A DNA stretch of 64,000 nucleotides, taken from Boudabousia marimammalium. GTDB lineage: Bacteria; Actinomycetota; Actinomycetes; Actinomycetales; Actinomycetaceae. This document shows, piece by piece, positions 7,841-16,681 of the stretch. Both the position numbers and the translations under genes were made by a program. The notes under the pieces were generated by a model. That model saw nothing but the letters and a program-made list of their open reading frames with translations. It did no database searches and was not told the DNA's origin. The stretch is taken from positions 248,001-312,000 of the forward strand of contig NZ_MPDM01000002.1 of assembly GCF_001936115.1 (NCBI RefSeq). Direction: 5' to 3'. Positions within the stretch are counted from its first letter, which is position 1. Every line of letters starts with the position of its first letter.

Positions 7841-9808
7841 CTATATTTCTTCTATACCTATCTTTTTCAGATACTCGTATATTCCATCGTAGTATTCCGG
7901 TGGCGCGGTAGGGTCATCATCGCTACCTGTGGGAACAAAAATCACCATGCCTTGACGTGCTCTAGTTAAGAGAACTCGATAAGAGTTCTTAAGATACAAG
8001 ATGTCTTCAGCTTTCCTAACATTCTGCCATTTTGTACCTTTGAAAGCGTAATATGAGAATTTGCCGTCCACCATTCTTAAATCGGCATCCCAACCGACGA
8101 TGGTCCAGTCTAGTTCGAGTCCTTGGACATCAAACTCTGTTGCCGCTTCTTCCAAATGGCATGACGATCTAACGTCCTCTTTGGCATTAAGAAACCAGAC
8201 TGGAGCACTGACTTTGCTTTTTACCCAAATACCTTCTCTACGTAGGCGGAGTGCGCGTGAACTTGCTATCATCCCGTAGCGTTGACTACCTTTGGCTTTG
8301 CTCTTTACCCATTTCCGAGCAGTTTCTATATTCCGGGTAACCAAAATCGGGAATTTATCCGCAAATCCTGCGTGAAGCTCGCTAGCTGCTTCAACATCGC
8401 AGTCCAGCAAGTGCTTCACAAATGTTGAAACCTTTTCGCTCCGGTATGAGCGAAGAGAAACTCCTAAGTGCAAATCTTTTTCGATGTTGCAGTTAATTCC
8501 TTCAATGAGTTGCTCTAGCGGTTCACCTTTCGAATACTCTTCATCAGTTATCTTGTCTGAAATATAGACATCCCAATCCCTGAAACTATGCCTAATCGCA
8601 TCGAACCAGCCTGATATGCCGGCTGATTCACCGCTGTTTATTTCTTGCCCACCGCCAACTAGACAGACAATAGTGGCCCAGTCCAGGTGCCTATCTAATA
8701 TGCTGATCAAAAACTCAGGTTCCGAAATATCAAAATTCGGATGGTTCTTTTTCTCTTTCATAAACTGTGCAAGCTTTGGCTGATCCCAGGCACGTTGAGC
8801 TTCATCAAAGATTACAACTTTTTCTGTTGGAGCTTTCTCTGTGGACAATGCATCATCACGGAAATGATGTATGAGCTGAATGAACTCCTTTGCCTTTCTA
8901 TCAGCTTCTTTCTTTCGAATATCATTACGTTCATGGTCGTCCCTTGCTAAGGCTTCTTGCAAAACGGCAACTAGGGGACCATTCCCAGAAAGGAAAACCG
9001 CGTGTTCGTTCTCGTCAACATTTTGTCTCTGAATCGCAAGATTAAGGCCTGCCAGTGTTTTCCCTGCGCCCGGAACGCCTGTTATGAAACAGATTGATTT
9101 CCTTCCCTCACGTTTACTGTGATCGATAATCCTGTTCACAATAGCTGCGGTTTGATTGAGGTTCTTCGCATTTGCATCGCTACGTGCGATATCCTCCACA
9201 TGGTGCCCGTTGTATAGCACCTTCGCGGCCTCGACAATTGTTGGCGTCGGCTTGTATGCAGATCCCACCCACTGCTGCGGATCAATATGCCTGCCACCGT
9301 AGTGTTCTACAACTCTTTTTATATAGCTGGACAGGTCTTGACCGTTTGAGCGGTATACCTCAATGATGTTATCGATATTCTGGGGGACGGATTTTTGACT
9401 GGTCATGGATGAACTCGCGCCAGTACAGATTAGGATTGGAGAAAGTATAAGATTATGGCTTTCCTCATGGAAATCCTTAAGATCCAAAGCATAGTCAATA
9501 ACCTGGTCCAATGCTTCACGGGTATACTGCGTTGCTCCCACCTTGAACTCCAGCAAAAACACAACCCCACCATAGATCAGCACGTTATCGATCCTTTTAC
9601 CAATTCGGGGAATCGTGTACTCAAACAACAAGTACCCACCGGGTAGTGACGACAAAGCTTCTTTCAGTAGCCTGATCTGCTCTTGCCAGGCGTTCTTTTG
9701 CAAATCCCCTGCACTAGATTGATCGTTCTGAATAATCTCTCCGAAGATCGCGTGTTTTTCTGAACCGATAAACTTATCTACGTAGTGAGAATAATATGCC
9801 CTTCGCAC
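7841..9808 (-). CDS. DUF2075 helicase with N-terminal PD-(D/E)XK nuclease-like domain
   Basis: The 655-residue protein starts at a GTG with GGGAG just upstream. Residues about 55-90 read FEYTIPRIGKRIDNVLIYGG...LLEFKVG; Asp74, Glu87 and Lys89 fit the D-(E)xK nuclease signature. A P-loop ATPase/helicase of the DUF2075 (Schlafen group 3-like) family follows: Walker A GVPGAGKT at 244-251, Walker B VVIFDEAQRAW at about 331-341, and a C-terminal helicase motif NSYRVLLTRARQGM. Such proteins often sit in phage-defence islands. It is upstream of the 785-residue membrane protein and probably co-transcribed. Activity on nucleic acid is inferred from the fold; target and trigger are unknown. Confidence 0.85.
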   Translation of the reverse strand: MRRAYYSHYVDKFIGSEKHAIFGEIIQNDQSSAGDLQKNAWQEQIRLLKEALSSLPGGYLLFEYTIPRIGKRIDNVLIYGGVVFLLEFKVGATQYTREALDQVIDYALDLKDFHEESHNLILSPILICTGASSSMTSQKSVPQNIDNIIEVYRSNGQDLSSYIKRVVEHYGGRHIDPQQWVGSAYKPTPTIVEAAKVLYNGHHVEDIARSDANAKNLNQTAAIVNRIIDHSKREGRKSICFITGVPGAGKTLAGLNLAIQRQNVDENEHAVFLSGNGPLVAVLQEALARDDHERNDIRKKEADRKAKEFIQLIHHFRDDALSTEKAPTEKVVIFDEAQRAWDQPKLAQFMKEKKNHPNFDISEPEFLISILDRHLDWATIVCLVGGGQEINSGESAGISGWFDAIRHSFRDWDVYISDKITDEEYSKGEPLEQLIEGINCNIEKDLHLGVSLRSYRSEKVSTFVKHLLDCDVEAASELHAGFADKFPILVTRNIETARKWVKSKAKGSQRYGMIASSRALRLRREGIWVKSKVSAPVWFLNAKEDVRSSCHLEEAATEFDVQGLELDWTIVGWDADLRMVDGKFSYYAFKGTKWQNVRKAEDILYLKNSYRVLLTRARQGMVIFVPTGSDDDPTAPPEYYDGIYEYLKKIGIEEI

Positions 9809-9975
9809 AAGCTGCTCCCAAAGTTGCTTATCTTTAAAACATTAGATCCGCTTGAACGGCCGTATTTATTGAAAACTAGGCCCCAAGCGAATCACCTTAT
9901 CGTTACTAGTCTAATCCCATAGCAGCAGACGTATCCCAAGCCTCGCCAAAACTCTCCACACAAAACCAGAAGAGA

Positions 9976-10278
9976 TTGCTTCTTTATAGCAGTTCGGGTA
10001 CAGCTTGCCGATCACCCACCAAATCAAACAAACCAGCAAGCAAAGCTATCCTACGACCAATCATAGGTGAACAACACGATCCGGCTCTTAGGCTCGAAGA
10101 ACAGCAAAATAGCGTCGGCCCCGCTGCCGCAATAGTTGTAGCCGGCAACCTCACCCACATCCAAGAACTCTCTGCCCTGATGGGAAAGTGAAATCCTGTC
10201 ATTAGGTAGCCCCTCCACCGGATCAATCGTCAGCACAAAAGCCAGCGAGTTCTCCCCACCCAAAGAGCGAGACACCAA
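9976..10278 (-). pseudogene. Truncated, frameshifted second copy of the gene at 12319-13161
   Basis: The translated segment LTIDPVEGLPND...GEVAGYNYCGSGADAILLFF is nearly the same as the C-terminal part of the protein encoded at 12319-13161. One extra base near 10090 (AAGAGCCGGATCGTG here against AAGACAGAATCGTG there) shifts the frame just before MIGR. The N-terminal two-thirds is missing. The two copies, about 85% identical by eye over roughly 200 bp, are direct repeats 2.36 kb apart. Confidence 0.75.
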
Positions 10279-10453
10279 TGAACAACACTCAAATCACCTA
10301 GCCCTAAAACCTAGGACACTCCACCAGACCGTTTTCATGTAGTACGAAATAAAATCAGCAACAATAGATAGCAACGGCTAAGAAGCTCATTTTGGTATTA
10401 TAAGCTGAAAGTACATCTTTGACATCTATGCACCATTTAAAGGAATATCTATA
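10279..10453. other. AT-rich spacer with no gene seen
   Basis: No coding sequence, RNA gene or terminator is evident. Its right end supplies a possible ribosome-binding site (AAGGAA at about 10439-10445) for the TTG-start reading at 10454. Confidence 0.5.
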
Positions 10454-10590
10454 TTGAGAGAGTTAATCCTACTCCTTATCGCTGTTACCCTTGCAATTTT
10501 GAAAATCCGCAAGCAGAGTTCCACTACTTTGAAAAAAGTTTACTCAGTGGCGCAGTAAGCATCATCACAGCCTTTGCAATCCGAATCTTT
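10454..10590 (+). pseudogene. Probable 5' part of the following membrane protein gene, split by a frameshift
   Basis: A TTG at 10454, preceded by AAGGAA, opens a 34-codon reading with one hydrophobic helix (ELILLLIAVTLAILKI) and basic flank, ending in TAA at 10555-10557. In the next frame, sensible coding (SLLSGAVSIITAFAIRIF) runs upstream of the annotated start of the 368-residue protein and has no start of its own. A run of six A's at 10532-10537 lies exactly where the two readings would join by a one-base change. Confidence 0.45.
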
Positions 10591-11697
10591 TTGCAGAAGT
10601 TAGATACCTGTTTACTCACTCCTGATTTCCTCTCAATAACAGCAACAGTATTGTTCCTAACAGGCATCTTTAGCACAGCCTTTGGCCTAATCATTAAAAA
10701 ACTGGAGAAAAAGTTTGGTTGTTTACCCATAAGACAACTTATTCAACACTTTTTTCACAGTACTTGGAAAAATATTACAGAAATATTCAATAGCATAGCG
10801 AAGTCTACTATATCTGGCTATAAAGAAATCATAAATAACGAACAAGAAGAAGAGTGGAAAAAATTCCTCAAATTTTATCTGGCCGCTATTATCGTCCCAG
10901 GAGCCATTGCTGCGCTTAGTGCCCCTACCTTAATATCCCAAAGCGAAAACAATACAGGCAACTCCTTCATCACCCTAATTGTTACTTACAATTTTCTTTC
11001 CATTATCCCAATTCTCGCTACTTGGCTTTTTTGTTTAGTTGCCCTTGCATTCAGTATGGGAATTTTCAGCGATAACTTAAAGTTTAAAATGAACATAAAA
11101 GGAAGCTTCACTACAGTTGCCCGCTTTGTTGGATACGGGACTCTTTTGGGCTTGATAAGTGCGACGCTAATGCCCATTACCGCACGATTTCACTATACAG
11201 ACAAGCCAAATCTTCAAATAAAACCGGAAGCCTTTATCACATTTCCTTCGTATGGTGCATTCCTATTCTTTTCCGTTGGGTTATGTATAAGCGTTTTCAC
11301 CTTATGGGATAAATATGACAGCATTATTTGGCGACGGCTGATTATGCCGTTAGCGTCATATCTACTACTATGGGCCGTAATGAGATTCCCTAAATTTAAG
11401 CTCACACCGCGAGAAATCTTTAATAGCTCTATCGTCGAACATGCTAAAACCTCGATAAAATGTACACCAGAAGCTATAGTCTCCCAAGAGCCGTCATATA
11501 CTTTCATAGAAGACTTTTTCCGTAAATGTGGAAGTGCCTCCATCATGAGCGAAGGTGGTTTACTCATATCGGTTGGAATAATCTTTATCGCAAGCGCAAT
11601 TTACTTCCTACATGAGGATTTTAAATCACGCTTGAGCATCGATGCTGCAAATGATGATATTGACAATCCATTACGGTCTGAACATACAATTTCCTAG
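10591..11697 (+). CDS. Multi-pass membrane protein of unknown function, probably 5'-truncated
   Basis: As read from the TTG at 10591 the protein has 368 residues with about seven hydrophobic segments: near residues 15-35, 90-110, 125-150, 165-190, 215-235, 245-262 and 320-340. A charged stretch, EIINNEQEEEWKKFLKF, lies between the first two. There is no ribosome-binding site at this TTG, and coding-like sequence continues upstream in frame, so the true start is probably at 10454 in another frame. The gene is clearly AT-richer than the core genes of the window, suggesting acquisition. No family is recognised. It is the only plus-strand gene in the accessory block. Confidence 0.6.
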   Translation: MQKLDTCLLTPDFLSITATVLFLTGIFSTAFGLIIKKLEKKFGCLPIRQLIQHFFHSTWKNITEIFNSIAKSTISGYKEIINNEQEEEWKKFLKFYLAAIIVPGAIAALSAPTLISQSENNTGNSFITLIVTYNFLSIIPILATWLFCLVALAFSMGIFSDNLKFKMNIKGSFTTVARFVGYGTLLGLISATLMPITARFHYTDKPNLQIKPEAFITFPSYGAFLFFSVGLCISVFTLWDKYDSIIWRRLIMPLASYLLLWAVMRFPKFKLTPREIFNSSIVEHAKTSIKCTPEAIVSQEPSYTFIEDFFRKCGSASIMSEGGLLISVGIIFIASAIYFLHEDFKSRLSIDAANDDIDNPLRSEHTIS

Positions 11698-12047
11698 ATG
11701 CCCGTTACTTTATTTAGGAGCCCATATTCTTGCAGTTTTACGACATGACAAGTTTGTTAGTTGCACAATCCCGGTATGGCTGTTTACCCCTTCTATTGAA
11801 CGATTCGAGGAGTGTTGTTGCCGGGGCCGATGGAGTGTTCTAGGTTTTTAGGTTCTGGTGGTTTGAGGGTTGGCTATTGGCGCCTCACTTTTTGGGTGGG
11901 GAGAATAGATGAATAGTGAAGAAGTTTACGAAGCACACTCCAGAACAAATTATTTGCAAGTTGGAAAAGACCCGGGAACTCAAAGAGACCGGATCTGCCA
12001 CGGCTTAGATTCTGACTCAAACGGACATTTCGCAACACTGGAAATAA
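11698..12047. other. Non-coding or decayed stretch
   Basis: About 350 bases without a convincing gene. A 63-codon reading starts at 11909 behind GGGGAG, but its product has no hydrophobic core or recognisable motif and its end overlaps the tfoX-like gene on the other strand. No clear terminator is seen. Confidence 0.4.
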
Positions 12048-12377
12048 TTACTTCTTTCTCTTTGGTTTGGGGGCAGGTAGATCATCGTACATTGCGTTAA
12101 GTAGACCAGCTAGAAATTCCTTATTGTCCAGTTCCTCTATCAAAAGCATCTTTTTGGCACCCTCGTAAGGTAACTCGTATCGATGGTTTGGCAGGTATTC
12201 TTTTGCAGAGTCTACGGCCTTAAGCAAAAATCTATTGTCATAAATGCCGCCAATGATTTTGCCACGATAATAGATAATAAACTCACCCATCATGGACCGA
12301 TAGGTTATTGATTCCAGCTCAGATAGTTGCTCTAAGATGAACTCCAAATATTCTCGTTCTGACGCTATTGTTCTCAC
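12048..12377 (-). CDS. TfoX/Sxy N-terminal domain protein
   Basis: The 109-residue product is a single TfoX N-terminal domain: EYLEFILEQLSELESITYRSMMGEFIIYYRGKIIGGIYD is the conserved core, ending in a basic tail (PKPKRKK). In proteobacteria the two-domain TfoX/Sxy controls competence; single-domain forms in Gram-positive bacteria have no assigned role. The usual Met before ASxxEY is replaced by Ile (ATA), so translation must begin upstream, at the GTG at 12377 or the TTG at 12383. These starts lie inside the 3' end of the preceding gene in another frame, which looks like a junction created by rearrangement. Confidence 0.8.
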   Translation of the reverse strand: MRTIASEREYLEFILEQLSELESITYRSMMGEFIIYYRGKIIGGIYDNRFLLKAVDSAKEYLPNHRYELPYEGAKKMLLIEELDNKEFLAGLLNAMYDDLPAPKPKRKK

Positions 12378-13161
12378 CCACAAAACCTATAACTGTACTG
12401 TAATACTTACGACCAATCATAGGTAAATAACACGATTCTGTCTTGGGGTCGAAGAACAGCAAGATAGCGTCGGCTCCGCTACCGCAGTAGTTGTAGCCGG
12501 CAACCTCGCCCACATACAGAAACTCTCTGCCCTGATAGGACAGGGAAATCCCATCGTTAGGCAGGCCGTCCGCAGGATCTATTGTCAGTTTGAAAGCAGG
12601 CGGCACAGGAGCTGTCTCAGACCAGTTTCCATACCAGATTTCCCCACCGAAACCATCCAGGAAAGCCTGCGGATTATCTTCCTGCCAAGGCAGCAGCTGC
12701 CCAGTCGCTTGGAAACGCTCACGACTACGCTGATAGGTAGCTTTCATCTTTTCAATGACTTCAACCATGTCTTCATCCTCGTCCCCATGGGTAGGTGAGG
12801 AAACGAAATAGTCTTCGCTAGCTAAAAACCGGTACCTGTTATCTGCGGTCAACTCGAAAGCCAACCAGTTCTCACCACAAAACTCGGTATGGAACTCCTC
12901 AGTCCCCTCTCCAATCAAACCGTCATGGGGCTCGAAGGGATTCAACATATGCACAACAGTGCCACGCAACTCCTCTTGCAACAGACCCAAATCGATAGAG
13001 ATCAACGGCAGAAAATAATTGGCGAGCCAAGGCTGTTCCTGAACAAACACATCCTCAGGGAAAGGCGACAGTCCCGCCACAACCTCGCGAACGTCTTCTT
13101 GCTGAACAATCCTTAGCCATACAACTCTCGAATCAGCTCTTGAGCCTGCGGCGAATAGCAA
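12319..13161 (-). CDS. Unrecognised cytosolic protein, 3' end possibly rearranged
   Basis: The reading encodes up to 280 residues. Both ends are uncertain: its 5' end overlaps the last 49 nt of the helicase gene without a clear start codon (a TTG at 13161), and its last residues (RTRIFGVHLRATI) are an out-of-frame reading of the tfoX-like gene. The body is acidic and rich in aromatic residues, with FHTEFCGENWLAFELTADN, FGGEIWYGNW and GEVAGYNYCGSGADAILLFF. It has no membrane segments and I cannot place it in a family; it faintly resembles SMI1/YwqG-type proteins. A broken second copy lies at 9976-10278. Being coupled to the helicase gene, it may be an accessory or immunity-like partner, which is a guess. 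Confidence 0.5.
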   Translation of the reverse strand: MLFAAGSRADSRVVWLRIVQQEDVREVVAGLSPFPEDVFVQEQPWLANYFLPLISIDLGLLQEELRGTVVHMLNPFEPHDGLIGEGTEEFHTEFCGENWLAFELTADNRYRFLASEDYFVSSPTHGDEDEDMVEVIEKMKATYQRSRERFQATGQLLPWQEDNPQAFLDGFGGEIWYGNWSETAPVPPAFKLTIDPADGLPNDGISLSYQGREFLYVGEVAGYNYCGSGADAILLFFDPKTESCYLPMIGRKYYSTVIGFVGENNSVRTRIFGVHLRATI

Positions 13162-16100
13162 ACATTGACGAAGGTTTCACCATCGCGAGACTTTCCTAGA
13201 TATGCTGCAATGCCTACTTCAGCTCCACGACTCGTTGGAGATAGCATTCCGGCGTCATCACGGGTCAGGTAACCGGCCTCAATCAGTGAGGCATTGAGCT
13301 CTTTAGCGCTCGTAGTGCTACCCCAATCTTTCAACATAGCCCCAGCGAGCTTATAACCTTGTTCAGTCCAGTAGGATTTTTCGTAAAGTTGGTCTCCCCC
13401 AAGGGCATCTTGGCTGTCGCCGAGGGTGTCTTGCCTATCGCCGAGGGCGTCTTGCGCGTCGCTAAAAACAAAAGGAGAAACAATCGGCACTTGAGCATAT
13501 TTGCGCACTAGACTAAATACTCTACCTTGGTCCTGCCAACGTGCTTGGCAGCCAACGACCACGAATAAATCCTTCGCCCGCGACACCGCGACATTCATCA
13601 ATTCCAACGTATTATCAATAAATGCTGCCCGCTCACTGGTTTCCCCATAAACCGATGAAAAGACGATGACCGGCCGTTCTGCACCCTGGAGACTATGCGC
13701 GGTGCCAACGGTAATGTTGCGGGCAATATCTGGGCAGCTCTTATGTAAGGCACGTCTGATACGGGCTGCTTGCGCAGCAAACGGCGTAACGACACCGATA
13801 ACAGCTTTCTCACTCACTCGGGCATCGCCTTCGTCATCCTCGCCGCAGTACCGTGTCTTGAAAAACTCATAGTTGTCTCGGATCCATCTGGCTACGGCTT
13901 CGGCCTCCTGTTGATTCACCCGGCTCGAACCAACAGTTTGGTCCTGCGTGCCCGGAACTAGATAAAACAAGAACGGGTTAGAAACCTTATCGGCAAGCTG
14001 ATAGCCTTTGTCGGGGCGACTGGGCACAAGTTTCCCGTCATAAATAAGTTCGTTACAGAATCCAATAATCCCAGCATGGCACCGGAAATGTTCGGACAAG
14101 AACAAGCCTGGGTACGGCTGCCCAGACGATCCTAAATAAGCCCAATTGCCCGCGTGACTGGCTGCTCTCATTACTGAGGACGGCTGTGAGGCAGTTAAAC
14201 CACACCTCTTCATGGTCTCCCAATACGATTCCACACCGTTCAGCTCCGGCGCGCCACCAGTGGGGTGTTCCTCGCCGGTAGCAAGCCTTTCATCATTGAT
14301 AGGATCAATATTCCAGATCGGAGAGAGCTGGCGTTCATCCCCCACAACAACGGCACGCTTAGCGAAGGCGAAGGCTGAAGCACCAATCGAGGTATCTATC
14401 TGCCCGGCTTCATCAACAATGAGCAGATCTGCGCGAGAAAAACTGTACTGGGGTTGAGCCAGTTTACCCGCCCATAAAGAGAAATATCTCGGCACTTGGT
14501 ACGCAGTCATCACGAAACACGGAGTTAACGCACAAGCCTGTGGCCAGTATCTGTCCATTACCCTTTCGGTGGTTTGCCACCTATCATCTTCTGGAACAAA
14601 CGAATTACTCTCTGCTGTGCGCAACCAGGTTGCTTCATAATAGTGCACAGCTAACCAAAACTCGCGATACCGCAGCGTCACATCAAGAAGCTCATCGAGT
14701 TCATGAAGAGATTGAAGGCTACGAAACTTCTGACCATGTTCAGCAGTTATGACGCCCTCGGCGCAAAGCTCATCTATGATATTCTCCAGTTCTTGACCAG
14801 CTTTCCTCCCCCGAGATACGAGGGCTAGCAGATTTTCGTAACTGTTATCAGCTTCGCGCCATTGACGCTCGCATTGGGACAGTGCCTGGAGATAGAAGTC
14901 GAGGACGCCAGCAAGTGTTCGCACTTCCGGCGGGAACGTTTCACCAAGTTGCTTGTTTGCAGCGATCACTAAGTCTTCCGGTTCAGAACGCCGAAAAATC
15001 CTCTTCAAAAAGCTTTGCTTAGAGTCTTTTATTGCCTGCCAACGGCGTATGGCCTGCTGGTATTCTTCACATTCTTTTGCTTTGGTGTTGCGTTCTTCTT
15101 CTTGGGCTTTCACCTGGGCAGGGTTGGGGGTTTCTATATAGTCTTTGAAACTCATGATAAGTTGACGACGACGGTAGTCAATATTCGCTAGTTGCTGCCT
15201 GAGTTTCCGCTGAATAGCCGCAACACTGGCCGCTGCCTCCATTGGGCCGAATCGAAGATATGCTGACGCTTGTCTTTGAAAATATGCAATAGCTAATTTG
15301 GTGTATTCCAAGGTCGAATAATCCGTGTACACGCCAGCTTTTTTCACACTGTCAACGAGGTAACCAAGTTTTTTAGCTGTCTCATACTTTGAAACGGACG
15401 GACAGTAAGTAGCCAAGCCATGCAGGGGACGTAAACCACCAGAAACGGCTGCATCTGGTAGCCAACGAGCATCTACCCCGCCCGCCTCTTGCGTACCTAC
15501 TGAGCTAAACGAATCGATAATATTCGTAACCGCTTGATTATTGGTTGACGTACACAATATCAGTGGAGCATCAGCTCCACGCAGCGCATGCCGTGTTACA
15601 AGGTTCGCAACTACCGCTTGAAGCATCGTAGTTTTCCCGGTGCCCGGCGGTCCACTAACTGCGGTGACATCGCCCTCGTCATCAGCCAAGAACCCGTGGA
15701 GCGCAGTGCGTTGCGATGGTGTCAGCGGAAACTTGCTTCCCATATTTGCGCACGACTTCAGCATGCTTTCAACATGCGTCTCCTGATCGGATAGAGCAGT
15801 GTCTATTCTCTGCGTAAAGTCTTGAACCGAAACGAGTTTCTCATATAACGGAACTGGGTGAGCCGCTAACACCTTTTCGAGAACAGAATATAACTCAACA
15901 ATCGCCTTATTCGCGATAATGTTCTCACCAACAATGAGATAGCAGGTTTCAGAACTTACACTCAAAGTCGAATCGGCATCGAACGACTCCTCCCAGTCGC
16001 CCAGTTTCTTCCCCACGACACTTTCAAACAACGAAATCGCATAGGAAAGATAATCTGCCCAAGTATCTACCCGGGAGGCTTGAGACACTCCAGTGCTGAC

Positions 16101-16535
16101 GCGAAAGCTCCAGAAATCAGCAAGCGTACCAATAGTGAAATTGGTGTTCCCGGGATACTCCAACCACTGCGCCGGAATCCAGGGTTCACCGTCAGCAGGG
16201 CTGCCAGAGAGAACTCCCTTTTTGTCCACAGTACAAGGAACAAGCAGCAGCCCAGACTTCATATCATTGCGCTCTACCGTCACCAGCGAGACGATAAGGC
16301 TACGGCTACTGGATTTATTATCCTTTTTAAAGATTTCTTTAGTTATCTCTGGCGGAAGAATACCTTTTTGTAGTTCTGAAAAAGCAAGCTGGAGAAAAGG
16401 CGTACGCGCACTAAATGTCTGCTCAGGTAAGCAGGCGCGCTTTTGCACATCATGGAAATAGCGGGTGATTAGAGGTGCTGAAACGCTAGTTGGTCTATTC
16501 AATTTGGCTTCATTGCGCTTTACCACGAGCTTCAT
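13113..16535 (-). CDS. Superfamily 1 (Upf1/Dna2-like) helicase, 1140 residues
   Basis: After an unrecognised N-terminal region of about 270 residues come LTPSQRTAL (Q-motif-like), Walker A GPPGTGKTTM at about 295-304, a motif Ia-like LCTSTNNQAV, a long helical insertion with charged coiled-coil character (about 400-640), Walker B LLIVDEAGQID, GDERQLSPIW (motif III), and C-terminal motifs TAHSLQGAERPVIVFSSV and NVAVSRAKDLFVVVG. These are DNA2/NAM7-family SF1 motifs. Near the C-terminus three tandem copies of a QDALGD-like heptad occur. Large stand-alone helicases of this type are frequent in defence islands, but no known system can be assigned from the neighbours. Confidence 0.88.
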   Translation of the reverse strand: MKLVVKRNEAKLNRPTSVSAPLITRYFHDVQKRACLPEQTFSARTPFLQLAFSELQKGILPPEITKEIFKKDNKSSSRSLIVSLVTVERNDMKSGLLLVPCTVDKKGVLSGSPADGEPWIPAQWLEYPGNTNFTIGTLADFWSFRVSTGVSQASRVDTWADYLSYAISLFESVVGKKLGDWEESFDADSTLSVSSETCYLIVGENIIANKAIVELYSVLEKVLAAHPVPLYEKLVSVQDFTQRIDTALSDQETHVESMLKSCANMGSKFPLTPSQRTALHGFLADDEGDVTAVSGPPGTGKTTMLQAVVANLVTRHALRGADAPLILCTSTNNQAVTNIIDSFSSVGTQEAGGVDARWLPDAAVSGGLRPLHGLATYCPSVSKYETAKKLGYLVDSVKKAGVYTDYSTLEYTKLAIAYFQRQASAYLRFGPMEAAASVAAIQRKLRQQLANIDYRRRQLIMSFKDYIETPNPAQVKAQEEERNTKAKECEEYQQAIRRWQAIKDSKQSFLKRIFRRSEPEDLVIAANKQLGETFPPEVRTLAGVLDFYLQALSQCERQWREADNSYENLLALVSRGRKAGQELENIIDELCAEGVITAEHGQKFRSLQSLHELDELLDVTLRYREFWLAVHYYEATWLRTAESNSFVPEDDRWQTTERVMDRYWPQACALTPCFVMTAYQVPRYFSLWAGKLAQPQYSFSRADLLIVDEAGQIDTSIGASAFAFAKRAVVVGDERQLSPIWNIDPINDERLATGEEHPTGGAPELNGVESYWETMKRCGLTASQPSSVMRAASHAGNWAYLGSSGQPYPGLFLSEHFRCHAGIIGFCNELIYDGKLVPSRPDKGYQLADKVSNPFLFYLVPGTQDQTVGSSRVNQQEAEAVARWIRDNYEFFKTRYCGEDDEGDARVSEKAVIGVVTPFAAQAARIRRALHKSCPDIARNITVGTAHSLQGAERPVIVFSSVYGETSERAAFIDNTLELMNVAVSRAKDLFVVVGCQARWQDQGRVFSLVRKYAQVPIVSPFVFSDAQDALGDRQDTLGDSQDALGGDQLYEKSYWTEQGYKLAGAMLKDWGSTTSAKELNASLIEAGYLTRDDAGMLSPTSRGAEVGIAAYLGKSRDGETFVNVCYSPQAQELIRELYG
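13401..13463 (-). repeat. Three tandem 21-bp units inside the helicase gene
   Basis: Units begin at 13401, 13422 and 13443 and encode QDALGD/RQDTLGD/SQDALGG. Copies differ at a few bases each. A multiple of three keeps the frame. The last two junctions contain the octamer CGAGGGYG that is common elsewhere in the window. Confidence 0.8.
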
Positions 16536-16681
16536 CCTTTACTACAGCAGAGTGGTCTTTAGGCTGATACTGCCAACAACCACCACATAGCCTGCCAGCA
16601 ATATTGCATCACATAATTGTATCTACTATGCAACACTCCACATATACTACTTTTACGAAAAGAGGATCCCTTAAGATTGAG

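Noticed and set aside
10528-10540. Programmed -1 ribosomal frameshift at the A6 run
   Set aside because: The heptamer is G AAA AAA rather than a full X XXY YYZ slippery site, and I see no downstream pseudoknot or internal Shine-Dalgarno. A simple indel is more likely.
11909-12100. 63-codon reading on the plus strand behind GGGGAG
   Set aside because: The product has no hydrophobic core, no known motif, and overlaps a better-supported gene on the other strand.
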